Shown here one piece after another: positions 11,421 to 22,685 of a stretch of DNA of 64,000 bases. Location: positions 620,001 to 684,000 of the forward strand of contig NW_024881694.1 in assembly GCF_019059575.1 (NCBI RefSeq). The letters are read 5' to 3'. This DNA comes from Amphibalanus amphitrite (taxonomy: Eukaryota > Arthropoda > Thecostraca > Balanomorpha > Balanidae). Made by a program: the position numbers and the translations under genes. Position 1 is the first letter of the stretch; every line of letters starts with the position of its first letter. The notes beneath the pieces were generated by a model. It worked only from the letters and a program-made list of their open reading frames with translations. It was not told the origin of the DNA and ran no database searches.

Positions 11421-13360
11421 AGCTTTCAGCCACTCCTAATTTAGTGAATTGAGTCTTAGGCTGGAGACTTCCAGTTTGCGGTTAACTCGCGTTTATTTTG
11501 GTGGCTAACTTCCTTACACGCTTAAACTGCTTCGCCGTGGCTCTAAAACTGCAAGTTTATGTTTGTGTAACTCAAGCGTGTTATCTGTCAGCAGAATTAC
11601 ATTATGTGCAGTTGTACTTCTTCACGCTGACACAAAATTGTGGTGGTCGACATAAAAGGGAGATGAAGTTTTAGCTCAGAGTAGTGGGTACACAACCTGT
11701 CGGGCTCGCTAGGTTCACTTTTCTCAGTAGTGCGAAGTGCAGCCATAGTGCACTTTGATCAAGAAACTGGTTTGCTGGAGGATATCCGGGGCTTTGCTTG
11801 CTGAAGCCAGTGTTTGCACAACGTAACAATAACTTTGAACACAGCTCTGAGACATAAGCGGTGGACAACTCGATTCGAGGCAATCATACTTTCAAGGGTA
11901 GCGTGCCTTAGCCGATTAAACTCATGTTTATTCAAACTTGTGAGCTATCCTCGACGTTTAGACTGACGGACCACATGAACCAGCCGGCTTTGAAGTCCGC
12001 TATGGCCTGCAGGTCGAAGAAACATTGAACTGAGCTTAGGACTGCCAGGTGTTGTATGATTGAACACTGACATGACTGGCACTCCTTTGGAAAACATACC
12101 GTTATTGCTCAAGAGCAGCGCCATTATTTCGAGGATCATTTTGTTGACTCCATGACCACATTGATATTCTGTCTCTGAATGCCTGGACTGAGCTGAGCTC
12201 TAAAATCAACTCGCTCTAATTAACATAGCTGTGCCCGTTTACAAGCAGGATCAGGCGTGCCGACCACCAACCGCGCCGCTTTCACGTCACTTTCGAAAGA
12301 TTTCTCTCCCACGGGTCCGCTGTTTTCCGCATTACAATATTTACAGCCCTGGGGCTCCGTTCTTCGGCTATTCGGCCCTCAAAGAGACCACTTTGCTATT
12401 TGCAATTGCATCTTGTTTTTGCCGTGGCATGCCGCCGCGGAGTGCATTGCTCAGTTGCCGGCAGAGTGTCAGTAACAGTAGCACCAGTTGCGGCAACAAC
12501 GGCCGACCGTGTTGTAACGGTAGCGAGCCGTGCCGTAATTAGTCGTAACAATCCATAACGGCGACGACGTACAACAGTTTGCGACACCGCTGTTGGCCGC
12601 GAGGTGTGAAAATCGCGCGGCAGGGTGCAGCGTGGACGGGTCGGTTGGTGGGAGCGCTCCCGGCTCACGGGGAGGAACCCACGCCACGGGCGGGTGATGA
12701 CTGATGGAGGTTTGGAATCGGCGCTTCCCGACATATTGACGATGAGTTAAGCTTGATCGACGCTGAGTAGCACATCGGGAGAAAGGGAGCGTTGATGGAT
12801 CCATGGAGAAATGCTTAAAATAATGAAGAGCTGTCAGATGCTGTTCATAAAGTTTATTTTGTATAGGAAAAGCGTGGAAGTATTTCGGAATGTGTCGCTA
12901 TAAAGGTGACATAAATTCATTAACTTTGCATGACATGGTATTTACAGCATCAGCTGCAGCAATGATTTTTTTTTTCAAGATATCGAGCAAAGAAGGCAAA
13001 TACGGAATTGTGTTTCTAGCGACTCTGTCTAACGTCATCTTAGCTCGCGGAAGTAAGCTGCTACTTCTCCCGTAAAAGACATTCGAAATGCTGCGATGTT
13101 CTTCGAAAATGACTGCATGTGGTAACTGCAGGAAACAGCCGATTGTTGCAGAAGCTGAAAATAGATGGTCGTGCATCTACATCAATGTAGGAGGTCGAAC
13201 ACACTTGCAAGGCATCCCTAAGCCGCTCATAACCGTCAGGAATGGTAGCTGACATTTCATCATTCTGCTGTGCTTCGGACGCTCAACATGCCTGTGGTGA
13301 TAAATAGGGACTCTTTAGCTATTAGAGGATAGCTAAAAATGTTTATTTTTGGACATCTTT
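11421..13360. other. Non-coding, no recognised feature
   Basis: Mixed composition. I see no domain, tRNA or terminal repeat. The right edge is the (AAAT)n tail of the minus-strand LINE. Confidence 0.4.
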
Positions 13361-15565
13361 TTATTTATTTATTTATTTACTTCGTAGTGGCCGTCCCCTA
13401 TCTATGACCGAAGTCAAAGAGGCTATTCTTGGCACTGAGTCAATAAAAGATGGTGATGAAGTGGGTAAAAGAACATCATGCTATGACATAAAAAATGCTT
13501 AAAAATCACGATAAAAGCGCACAACACAATGCACATACATATACATACATATCACACTTCGTCCGCACCAGACGTCAGTCGACGTTTCAGCTGGTTTCTA
13601 AACTCGGTGACGGTCAGATCAGTAAAGGCGGCGGGGAGAGCATTGTACAGCTCTGCGGCACGGTATGTAAACTGCCGCTTTCCCGCCGCCGTGCCGCGTA
13701 TGTCAGGGAGACTCAGCAGGTTGTCACTGCGAGTGCTGCGCACATGGTTGGGCCGTTCGCGGTTCGTGAAGAACCGAGCAGCCAGAGACTCGGGCTGCCC
13801 AGTCTGACGGACCTTATGAAGCAGTGTGAGGGTGTGATGGACGACCAGGTCTTGGGAACACAGCCAGCCCAGGTCTTCTCGCACGGCGGATATGTGGTCA
13901 AATTTACGCTTTCCAGAAATGATGCGGGCTGCATAGTTGAAAATTTTTTGAATGGTTGCCATGTTTCTGCCAGAACCGTTGCCGTACACTGCCAAACCAT
14001 AGCGGATGTGCGAGAAGACTAGGGCTGAGACGATGATAGGAAGGGATCCGGGGGGTAGGTAGTGACGTAGGTGAGAGATGGCGGTCAGGATCCCTACGCA
14101 CTTCCGAGACAGCTGTGATACGTGCGAATCCCACGAAAGATGACGGTCGAAAGTGATACCAAGATTTTTCGCCTCGTAGCCGGGAAGGAGAGCTGTACTC
14201 CGAAATTTTACAGAGAAGGGGGGAAGGTTTCGTAGATTTTGCCGAGTGCCGATAGGGAGGAGCTCAAATTTCGCCTCGTTGACTTTCAGTCCATTGGACC
14301 GAAAGTACGCGTCCAGGGATTGAAGGGCCGCCTCCATGTCACCGATCAAGGCTGGAAAGGCGTTTTTTCTGCCAGAGACGAGAACCTGCGTGTCGTCGGC
14401 GTACTGCGTGACGCAGGCGCCGGCGGCATGCAGGCTGAGGTCGTTCGAAAAAACCGTGAAGAGAAGAGGGCCGAGAGAGGAACCTTGGAACACGCCTTTG
14501 GTAATTGGACGAGACTGGGAGATAAGTGTTGGAGAAAGGCTGACGCTCTGTGTATGGCCGGACAGGTAGCTGGAGAACCAGGAGGTGTCGATGCAGTAAA
14601 GCTGCAGCTTGGATAGTAATTTGGAATGATCGATGACATCGAAGCAGCGACTCAAATCGATGAGGCAGAGAAGCGAGATTTGACTTTGATCCATTGCGTG
14701 AAGCGCGCGGTCGGTGACGTTAATGAGGGCTGTCTCGGTAGAGTGTTGGGGCCTGAATCCGTGTTGGGATTGGGAGAGGAGATGGTTGGATGCGAGGTAG
14801 TCGTACAGCTGGAGCTGCACCACCTTCTCCACTACCTTCGCGATGACAGGAAGGATCGATATAGGACGGAAGTTTGAAGGATCGTCGGTGTTCCCGGACT
14901 TGTGAATTGGATGTACCAGGGCGTGCTTCCAGGATGACGGTACCTCGTTAAGAATGATGCTGGAGTTAATGATGTGCAATAAAACAGGACCGATGATGCT
15001 AAAAGAGAGCTTAAAAGTACGAATACAAAGACTATCAGTGCCACTAGCGGAAGAGTTGCGCATACTAAAAATGACTAGCTGTAAATGACTAAGCGTGATG
15101 GGCTGAAGGGTGAAAGCGCAGGCGCCCACCCGCGGCAGCCGCACCGGCACCTCACGGGCTGGACCCAGTGCAGCCACCTCCGCGGCTACCCGCGGGCCGA
15201 CGCCGACAAAATAATCGTTAATGGCGTCAGGGGTGACAGCTGGAAGCACACCCCGGTTTGGTCGCCCATCGGTAATGAGGTGACGCATGTGTCGCCAGAG
15301 GGAGCTGGGGCCGTCGCTGCGAATCCTATCGGATATGTGCTGCCGGTTGTCCGCACGTATAGCAGAGCGCACCTCACGGTTGAGCTGGCGGTACTCAGCT
15401 GAGGCGTGCCCACCGGCCCGCAGCGCTGCCCCTCTCCGTATAATCAGGTCACGAGTCTGGTCAGATACAGGTGGAGCCACCGGGTTTCTGAGCCGAACAT
15501 CTCTAAAAGGGGCGTGTCGGTCGATGACGAGGCGGAGCCGATCAATCGAAAACTGATTGGCTAAT
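13361..15565 (-). mobile_element. CR1/L2-like LINE, 5'-truncated
   Basis: Minus-strand non-LTR element. The 3' end is marked by a repeated AAAT tail (13361-13380) after a 170-bp untranslated region. The 5' end lies near 15565, where similarity to a LINE linker stops. The endonuclease and ORF1 are missing. No convincing target-site duplication was found. It is inserted in the Pax intron, in the same orientation as the gene. Confidence 0.85.
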
Positions 15566-15630
15566 ATCCCGATACCAAACAATGTTTGCGTGCTACATTG
15601 ATTTGAATCGGCATGCAAACTTATGGTCAA
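13552..15630 (-). CDS. LINE ORF2 fragment with reverse transcriptase
   Basis: An open frame of 692 codons without a stop. Residues 26-200 resemble the linker after the endonuclease (IDRHAPFRDVRLR). The reverse transcriptase spans about 235-480, with HPIHKSGNTDDPSNFRPIS, HGFRPQHSTETAL, CLIDLSRCFDVIDH, GVFQGSSLGPLLF and QYADDTQV (YADD about 409-413). The C-terminal end YNALPAAFTDLTVTEFRNQL is typical of CR1/L2/Daphne-like LINEs. The first 25 or so residues are probably flanking DNA, so the start codon is not genuine. An intact frame over 2 kb suggests a young copy. The product would be a retrotransposon enzyme, not a host protein. Confidence 0.85.
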   Translation of the reverse strand: MTISLHADSNQCSTQTLFGIGILANQFSIDRLRLVIDRHAPFRDVRLRNPVAPPVSDQTRDLIIRRGAALRAGGHASAEYRQLNREVRSAIRADNRQHISDRIRSDGPSSLWRHMRHLITDGRPNRGVLPAVTPDAINDYFVGVGPRVAAEVAALGPAREVPVRLPRVGACAFTLQPITLSHLQLVIFSMRNSSASGTDSLCIRTFKLSFSIIGPVLLHIINSSIILNEVPSSWKHALVHPIHKSGNTDDPSNFRPISILPVIAKVVEKVVQLQLYDYLASNHLLSQSQHGFRPQHSTETALINVTDRALHAMDQSQISLLCLIDLSRCFDVIDHSKLLSKLQLYCIDTSWFSSYLSGHTQSVSLSPTLISQSRPITKGVFQGSSLGPLLFTVFSNDLSLHAAGACVTQYADDTQVLVSGRKNAFPALIGDMEAALQSLDAYFRSNGLKVNEAKFELLPIGTRQNLRNLPPFSVKFRSTALLPGYEAKNLGITFDRHLSWDSHVSQLSRKCVGILTAISHLRHYLPPGSLPIIVSALVFSHIRYGLAVYGNGSGRNMATIQKIFNYAARIISGKRKFDHISAVREDLGWLCSQDLVVHHTLTLLHKVRQTGQPESLAARFFTNRERPNHVRSTRSDNLLSLPDIRGTAAGKRQFTYRAAELYNALPAAFTDLTVTEFRNQLKRRLTSGADEV

Positions 15631-15842
15631 CTTAAGCCAGTAAATTGTTTGACATATAACCTATCAATCTATTTTTACTTTTGTAAAAGTGTTGAAGGAA
15701 ATAAGCTTGATTGATGATTGAATCTTGAACTTTTTCAGACTGATTCTCAAACTAAGCCGATTTATTAGTTCCTTTAATGCGATAAAGAAATGGCATAACC
15801 AGAGTGAAGAACAAAAGCGAGAGAGGTGCAGCACTTGAAATG

Positions 15843-15935
15843 ATAAACAATGGATTGGACTCGGAGTCCGAGTGATGTCCGAGTCGAAGCAGGAGTGGAA
15901 ACCGGGGTCGAAGTTGGGTTCGGAGTCGGCGTGAT
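15843..15935 (+). repeat. Degenerate GGAGTC-type repeat
   Basis: Spaced GGAGTC/CGAGTC hexamers resemble the filler of the hAT-like MITE at 3493-3793, but no CAGGGCTGC ends are present. It lies just downstream of the Pax exon donor. Confidence 0.45.
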
Positions 15936-15952
15936 CGGTACTCACTACTCAC

Positions 15953-16096
15953 CATCTGCCACCAGTTTTTCTCTGATCTCCCACGCGAAGATGGTGGGGT
16001 TTTCTCGCTTGTACTGTTCGATCTTGTTGACCACCTGTGGGGTGGCCACCTTGGGCTTGCTGCCCCCGATGACGCCTGGGGGTCTCAGAGAGCCGC
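15953..16096 (-). CDS. eyg: Eyegone-type Pax exon: RED half of the paired domain
   Basis: A 144-bp minus-strand exon with acceptor cttttcag at 16097-16098 and donor GTGAGT from 15952. Both introns are phase 1. It encodes [19 protein letters not shown], then [20 protein letters not shown] and REKLVAD. That is the linker and the first two helices of the RED subdomain, which binds DNA in Pax transcription factors. The start [18 protein letters not shown] without a preceding full PAI domain is the hallmark of eyegone and twin of eyegone (Pax6-5a-like proteins), which act in eye and appendage development. The next exon should begin by completing a Gly codon and give VC... then PSVSSINRI. I could not find it or the homeodomain in the window. 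Whether it is eyg or toe cannot be decided here. Confidence 0.9.
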
Positions 16097-16768
16097 CTGA
16101 AAAGGAGAGGGGGCGTTAGAAATGCAGGGAGATACCGATAGGGATATCTGCTGGGCTGGAGAGGATGAAGGAAGGCAATAAAAGAGATAGGCAGTCAGAT
16201 ACAGATGCTTGCTGTACCGCATTGAAAACATCGAGTTGATGCAATGACGTTCAGCCTGGCGAAACGGCTCGATCCAACGCCCTCTCAAGACTCTCCTTAA
16301 TTAGTGCAAGGCTGCTACCAGGATGCAAGGATGTATTTTTAGACATCGATTAGACGCTACCTACCGCGAAACTTCTGGAGCTCAAAGCGCGGTGAACCAC
16401 GTTGGTGAAGGACAACTCGTCACAAGCTACCCTAGACAAGCGTCAGTGTCACAAAGTGAGCTATCTCGCCGTGTTAGGTGGAGACGAGATGACAACCCAT
16501 CAGTCAGAAAGGCACCAGAGCGACTTATCCCGAGACAATCAGCATGTAGGCATTCCTGTTTGAAAAGGAACTGTGACAATCAGCACCTGCTACCAGATCA
16601 ACATTGCACCGGTGCAGGTGGGCAGTAGCCGTGGGTGCCGAGTCTTGCAATGCAAAAAATCACAGCCAGGCTTTATTCAGGCTGCATATTAATTAGACGA
16701 AACAAGAGTGAAGGTTAATTCTTTTAAAAAGACTGAACTCAATGTTATTGTGAAATCTTAAATCATAA
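16097..16768. other. Pax intron, unassigned part
   Basis: Intronic sequence between the RED exon acceptor and the G-run element. It begins (on the minus strand, nearest the exon) with a C/T-rich acceptor tract. No other feature is seen. Confidence 0.5.
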
Positions 16769-17690
16769 CCCGGCAGTTGCTGGGGTATTTCGCCACCCAC
16801 CGTTTGCTGGGGGGGGGGGGCGTTAAACGCCCCCAGGCGATAACTCGAGAACCAATAGGCGCAGCGAAACGCACGAGGCGGCAAACGAAAGAACGCGACG
16901 AGACGCTTCAGATGAGTACTTTAAAGTTGAATTTTGAGGTCACAGGTCGGGTCAAGGTCAGGTCAAACACCTGAAATCGGGCTTTCAGTAGCATGGACTT
17001 CAGGACTTCGCAATGGGCGCCTCTCGTCATAAACTCTGTCAAAACGGTGCACAATCCATCATATAAGGCCTACAAGAGTGTCAGCTCCATGTAGGGGTCA
17101 TTCAAGCATAGGCCAGGGTCAAGGTCAGGTCAACCGGGTAGGCACATATCTCCGAAAATCAAAACTGATATTCGCAGCCTGTGACACATGTTTTATGGGT
17201 AATTTTGGGCGTAGAACACGATGGTGACATTCATTTAATCATATGTGTACGTGTTTGGCTCAAAAAGTTAAATTTAAGAAATGCATGTATCATGGTCGTG
17301 AAGTAGTCACGAGAAATTGCCGAGATTCAGTTCAAGATTTTGGAAAATGCGGAACGATAATCAATAATCGAAGATAGCCATTTGATTGTTCATGGTATTG
17401 GCAGTCTAATGGCGTTTACGGCATGTCTGTATGTCTATTCTGTGATTTTATATGATTTTTTAAACATATGCCGTTTTTGGTCTAAAACTCAGAAATCATG
17501 ACGTCACTAAAACCTCGATATCTCAAAAATTTTCCGAACGATTTTTTTTGAAACTTTGTCACAATAAACTTGAATCAATTTCCTACAGGTACCCAAAATT
17601 TGGCGCGCCTGCGGCGCGCCGTTTTTACGCTATGGCCCGGCGAAAAAAGTGGGGGCGTTTAACGCCCCCCCCCCCCCAGCAACTCGCGGG
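16769..17690. mobile_element. G-run/AGGTCA element, copy A
   Basis: A 922-bp element. It starts CCCGGCAGTTGCTGGGG after ATAA and ends CCCCAGCAACTCGCGGG before TTAA (17691-17694). Just inside each end is a hairpin, GGGGGCG...CGCCCCC, with runs of up to 13 G or C. The interior has AGGTCA-type hexamers (16938-16966, 17105-17130) and GACGTCA near 17500. A GC hairpin GGCGCGCCTGCGGCGCGCC lies at 17602-17620. The first 300 bp are nearly the same as 42816-43110. TTAA flanks and CCC...GGG tips would fit a piggyBac-type non-autonomous element; this is inference. No coding capacity. Confidence 0.75.
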
Positions 17691-17694
17691 TTAA

Positions 17695-19486
17695 ATGGTC
17701 ATAACTCATAAAACAGCTTACGTACACTAACTAGATCACTGCTCCGACTCATTCTTTGGACTCGCACTGTAAAAGACGCATATTCCGTATTGGATTGGAA
17801 AACGACGTTTAAATTCAAGATATCCCCTGGTGCACAACTTTGATCGACGTTTGTTCAATATCAACGACTATCAGCCTAAACGTAACGAAAACACTAAATT
17901 ACATCGGCGCAACGCACGCGTACACAGTAATCACCATATTTTGACAGCGAAATCGTGCATCAACAACAAATCAGTCGGTCGCGACAGCGGAGCGCACAAA
18001 TCAGCGCCGAAAATGTCCATTGGCCCGCTGTAGTAGCGGACATTTTCCTGCCCAACTGCAGTGGCACACGCGCTGATCTCGGGCGATTATCAGTACCAAT
18101 AGAACGGCAGTGCGCCGGCCGTCAGCAGCACGAGACGCAAGACAAATGGTGCCTTACGCGCCGGGAAAATTCGCCACGGGTCGTACCCGGCCCTGTCCGG
18201 TCGCAGTGCGTTGAATCATTGAGCGCAGCGTGGTGTGGAGACGGTGTCGCCGATGCCGACGGGGCTGGGGCGATCCACGAAGCGCGCTGCGACGCAGCTG
18301 TACCGGGTTATGCTGCCGTGACGGAAGTAATTGAGCCCACAAGCAACTCTTCAGCTAATTCATTAACACTGCATGTAGTGCACGGAACCCAGGCTTCGCT
18401 CGATTACATAACGCCGACTTTGTGACCGGAGTGCAGTTTGGGGTTACAGTAAGGAGGATGAGTCGTGTCGAAGGCTGTCTGCCAGTTCATTGTATGAGTT
18501 TCCGTTTATGTACGGTGTTTATTTACTTTTACTTACTCTCCATGCCTAAACTTTTGGTTGTGTGAGATACTGTGTGCTGTGGTAGACTTTCCCAAACTTG
18601 AAAATATTATTTCGATTTAACTTGTTATCTTTTGACCTAACTGTTTTTAGTGCTTTTTACTCCGCTAATCGACGCGGAGCATCAATTTTTAAACATACCT
18701 ACATCAAACAGCATGACCAATACCCGGACATTGGATTGAAAAGGCAGCACCGTTTCGTTCTCTCGCCAGGTGCCGTACCCATTAAAGGCTGCCAATGCCT
18801 GTTCACGTTAGCTCGTGGCTGATTGGACTCGTGGCCATTTCCCTCTGCAGAGTGTCACTTATCAGCGATGATTGCGAGCTTGCAGTGCCAATCGGAGGTT
18901 TGCTGCATCATCTCTTATGCGCCGCATCACCGGCCTCACCATGAGCAAATACGAGACTATCGGTGACCAAGGTAGTTTAGATGCACGGCCCTGCGCTGCC
19001 GAAGCGTTCCTTTGCAACCAAAGTTGACACCCTTGATTGCGAATAACTATTCAGCTATCGAATGCCACTTGGACTTGAGTGAGCCGCCTTTAGCCCTGGA
19101 GCTTTTGAATAAGGGTGCAGGTGACTGAGCACTCGCCCGTTCTGCACACACTGATGAAGCAAACTCTTCGCCATTGAAGTGTTTATGATGTATAGGCAAA
19201 TGTGCCGATGATCGAGACAATCAACTGACCCACCTTTTTAGAAACAAAGTTGGTCGTTGTGGAGTTTGAAAGGCAAATTGGAACGGTAAAAGGCACCACT
19301 GGGTCTTGGATGGGTTAGAAGCATGGAATGTTATTTGGGTGAACATTAGGTTACTAGGTATCCCATTGGCGTTTCTAAAGACATCGACGTTGAAAATCAG
19401 TACAGCAACAATGACGCATTGGGGCATGACATCTCAGGGCAGATTATGATGTCTCCACAAGACGTTCAACGTATTGTTCTACTTAC
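17695..19486. other. Pax intron, unassigned part
   Basis: Intronic DNA between copy A and the 19.5-kb exon. A small inverted repeat AAAATGTCC/GGACATTTT lies at about 18011-18047. Nothing else is supported. Confidence 0.45.
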
Positions 19487-19669
19487 TGAGCAGCTTGGTG
19501 ACGGCCGTCTGCTGGCTGATCATCTGCTGGGCGAGGTCGTACGGCCTCATCGTGTAGCGGTTCAGCTCAAGCAGCCGCGCAGGAGACATCTGAGACATCT
19601 GAGAGAGCTGAGACATCTGAGACAGGCCGTGCGAGCTGTACAGCTCCCGCAGCTGCGGCGGAATGGCGC
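19487..19669 (-). CDS. eyg: Eyegone-type Pax exon: residual PAI region
   Basis: A 183-bp minus-strand exon with acceptor ctccattgcag and donor GTAAGT. Phase 1 at both ends lets it join the 15953-16096 exon as ...[19 protein letters not shown]. It encodes AIPPQLRELYSSHGL, then a Gln/Met/Ser run, then SPARLLELNRYTMRPYDLAQ and QMISQQTAVTKLL. The last part matches the short remnant of the PAI subdomain kept by eyegone proteins immediately before the RED subdomain. The Q-M-S run is coded by imperfect repeats of a 9-bp unit (TCTCAGATG), so its length may vary. The exact phase match with the next exon is strong support. Confidence 0.83.
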
Positions 19670-19834
19670 CTGCAATGGAGCGGAGGCGCGGAGTTAGTCG
19701 CGGAGTTGTGCAGTCACCGAGTTATGGTAACAGATAACTCCGCTGCACACTCGCCATAGAGGTACACAGAAAACACACCCTCCGCCGAGTTAGGCATGCA
19801 ATATCGCCGAGTTACCCTAGCTTAGTTACACTCT

Positions 19835-19945
19835 CGCCGAGTTACACACTTGCAGTGGAGTTACACTCGCCTAGTTACACCCTCGCCGAGTTACACACTT
19901 GCAGTGGAGTTACACTCGCCTAGTTACACCCTCGCCGAGTTACAA
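19835..19945 (+). repeat. 49-bp tandem repeat
   Basis: Two exact 49-bp units (19835-19883 and 19884-19932) and a partial third unit. Each contains variants of a shorter CTCGCCGAGTTACAC motif that also appears, degenerate, from about 19690. It starts about 165 bp upstream of the Pax exon acceptor. Confidence 0.9.
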
Positions 19946-20378
19946 GCTGTCACTGCCGTCTCCTCACGGCACAGGTGTAGGCTGAGAGGCTTTTCGCATG
20001 CGAACTGCCCGTTAACCACCTGTGACCCATCTTTGACCCAGCAAACTGCACACTCGAAGGTGATCGAACTAATTTACAGAGGGGATTCTGGGGTCTTAAC
20101 ATTAGGCTGAATCACGTTACAAGTTTTTGTCTCAGCTTTTTCTGATGCTATAAACTTAGCAATTAGCATGCTTTTCAAGGTACTCGATATAAGATTACCA
20201 AACTACATGCTCCAATTTTGTTTCTTTTTTATATTGTCACCTTAACTTAAGCAGACTTGTTATCACTGTTCAGTAACTTTCCCTAAACGAGACACCTGAA
20301 AAAAACTAGTCCTTCCAAAGCGAAACTCACCCGAAACAACCATTTCAATATATTTCCAGTCATTTCCCGTTATCGTTC

Positions 20379-20436
20379 AAGATGGCGGCGGCGGTCGCTC
20401 AATGGCTACGCATTCCTGGTTGACGCGGGCGCCCCG
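20379..20436 (+). promoter_or_regulatory. Possible plus-strand first exon with YY1-like start
   Basis: CAAGATGGCGGCGGCGG matches the YY1-type initiator found at many animal promoters. A GTAAGT donor follows at 20437. The ATG in it opens only 13 codons, so any exon would be untranslated. This is suggestive only; it could mark an antisense transcript in the Pax intron. Confidence 0.25.
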
Positions 20437-20442
20437 GTAAGT

Positions 20443-22677
20443 CCGCGGTCGCTCCCCACACACTCATTCCTCCGCGGTGTGAATGACTCATTTCCCATGC
20501 CGAGCGTGGCTGACGACTGGCTTTGCCTTCCGTTAGCCGACAGCGTTACTTGTACAAACCTGAGAATGTCCTTAAAGGCTGTCTGGCTTAAACCAAAAAT
20601 GACGCCGACAGTAATCGCATTTATGTAAAACCGATCATGCGTGCAGTTTAGCGGGCAATACACGCTATCGGGGCTTACTCGACTGAACTGTTCGACCAAA
20701 TAACAGAGCTGATTGATCACGATAATCGCATTAATCGCCGTATCATATCATTCAGCCATTCGTCTAGGCTAGCCTGATCTTTCCGATGTTGTATTTTCAA
20801 AGTATGCTGTGTGCTTTGCGATAACGACATATCGCCTTATCTTTAACGATACTGAGAAGATTCAAATGCACTTTGTTTTATGGAAGGACTGGGTGGTGAA
20901 TAAATTGAAAACCATCAAGATACACCGTAGAAACACAATTTATTTACCACAAATCGACACTGTTTGCACATCTACACAGCGACATACGGTCACGGCAGCA
21001 CCAGGATTCACTGCTGCCTACTGCACAGTGCAATTGCACATGCATGGCAAAGCGACGCGCTGATTCCCGACTCCAAAAGCTGATTGGTGTGTTTTAGCAG
21101 ATAACAACATTGTGCCCGGCTTATGATGGCTCTGTTACCATGCCAACCAGGCCGCTGTGCATAATTTGTGCTGACATAATTTGGGCGTGTATGCCATTGA
21201 TGCGCTGCAGGTAAAATACGATGCAGCCGTAATGCGCGCAGTTGTCACCAGACATCGTTGCACTGAGCTGTATTCGGTCACATTTTGCACATGCATGTCA
21301 TGCTATTTAACTCGACAGTTTCATAATTGTTGACTATAGCCTAAAGGAGTTATGCGACAGTTATTGAAAATTGATGATGCAAAAATATGAAAAATGTTAA
21401 AGGTATTCAAAAGGTTTATAGATAAGTATTTGCGTTATAAGAGGACGCTTAGAAATTACTGAGAATTATATTTTTATTTAAATATTGCTCTTCGGCTGAC
21501 CAGCCTTTATTTGAAGTCATAATCGCATCGTATCAAAATCGCGTCGAGTCCCGCACCGAACCGAACCGATATGTCTGCCCAGCCGCAGCGAGAGCGCAGC
21601 AGCTCAAATTGGCCCCTGCAATTGCCAGACGACGAGCGGCTCGAACACGATTATCGACATAGTACACGGTGACAGCACCGCTCCTCTCTAAAAAGACTGT
21701 GCCCGCTCGGACCGATTTGGACAGGGAACGCTGTGTTCTGCGCGCCTGGGACGCGATGGCGACGCGTTAGAGGACGCCGGTTCTGCAGCGTCGCCGGTCG
21801 ATGTTTGACACAAAGGGCCGTGACACCCGTGTCACCGTGTCACAATGTGAGTGTCACCCGTGTCTCTGAGTGTCACAAAGGTGGTGACAGCTCCCGGCGA
21901 CCGCGTCCTGAGACGGTCCGGAACGGTGGCTCACCGTGGGCAGAGGCAGGCTGAGCGGTCGGACAGGCAGGCAATAATAATTATTTTGTTTTTTGAAAAC
22001 CCATGTCTCACAATAAAAAGTTAGAATTTGTAGTTTTTTAGCATAGTTATTACAAGGATAAACTAATCTCTCATCAAATTTCAACGTAAGAAGCGTGAAA
22101 CAAGTGTACAATATATGCATATATGTCGATTATTTGTGTGCAAAAGTTTGCTTTTAAAACGTGATAAAGTAGTGATTTATTTGTAAGATTATACTCATCA
22201 TATAAATGTGGTTTTACATATTTTGAAAACATCTAAAACAAAACATTGCTTTCAAAATGTGCACCTTAACTTGCTATTGAAATTTGAATCTCATCAACAA
22301 AATAATATCGCCTCATATGAATGCGTGTTACTTCAACGCAATGAGGTTTGCAGCCTTTACATTATCTTTCTAAAATTTAGAATTATCCTTTTAAAATTTG
22401 CGCCGGTGAGGTGCACCGCGGCAGGTCGCCAAACACACGAACGGTAATGCGTCAGCCTGGTGCATCCCAGCCCACAGGCGGTCATGAACAAAGATGAACT
22501 GAGCAAAGAGATTTCGGGAGATTGAAAAGGTGCATGCTATGTCAATGTAAATACATGTGATGTCAGTATGTAACCAAATGAGAATTAAAAAAATATCCAG
22601 CACAGTTCAGTCAATGAAAAAGGTGAATTGAGCTGGGTCACTTTCAAAATATCCCAGCAAATATTAGTTTCCATGGA
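20443..22677. other. Pax intron, unassigned part
   Basis: AT-rich from 20.7-21.5 kb and after 21.96 kb. A short GC-rich patch is at 21540-21950, with repeated GTGTCAC words (21828-21890). No exon or element ends were recognised. Confidence 0.4.
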
Positions 22678-22685
22678 AGCATAAG

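Noticed and set aside
19419-19697. 92-codon plus-strand frame
   Set aside because: It is the antisense shadow of the Pax exon at 19487-19669.
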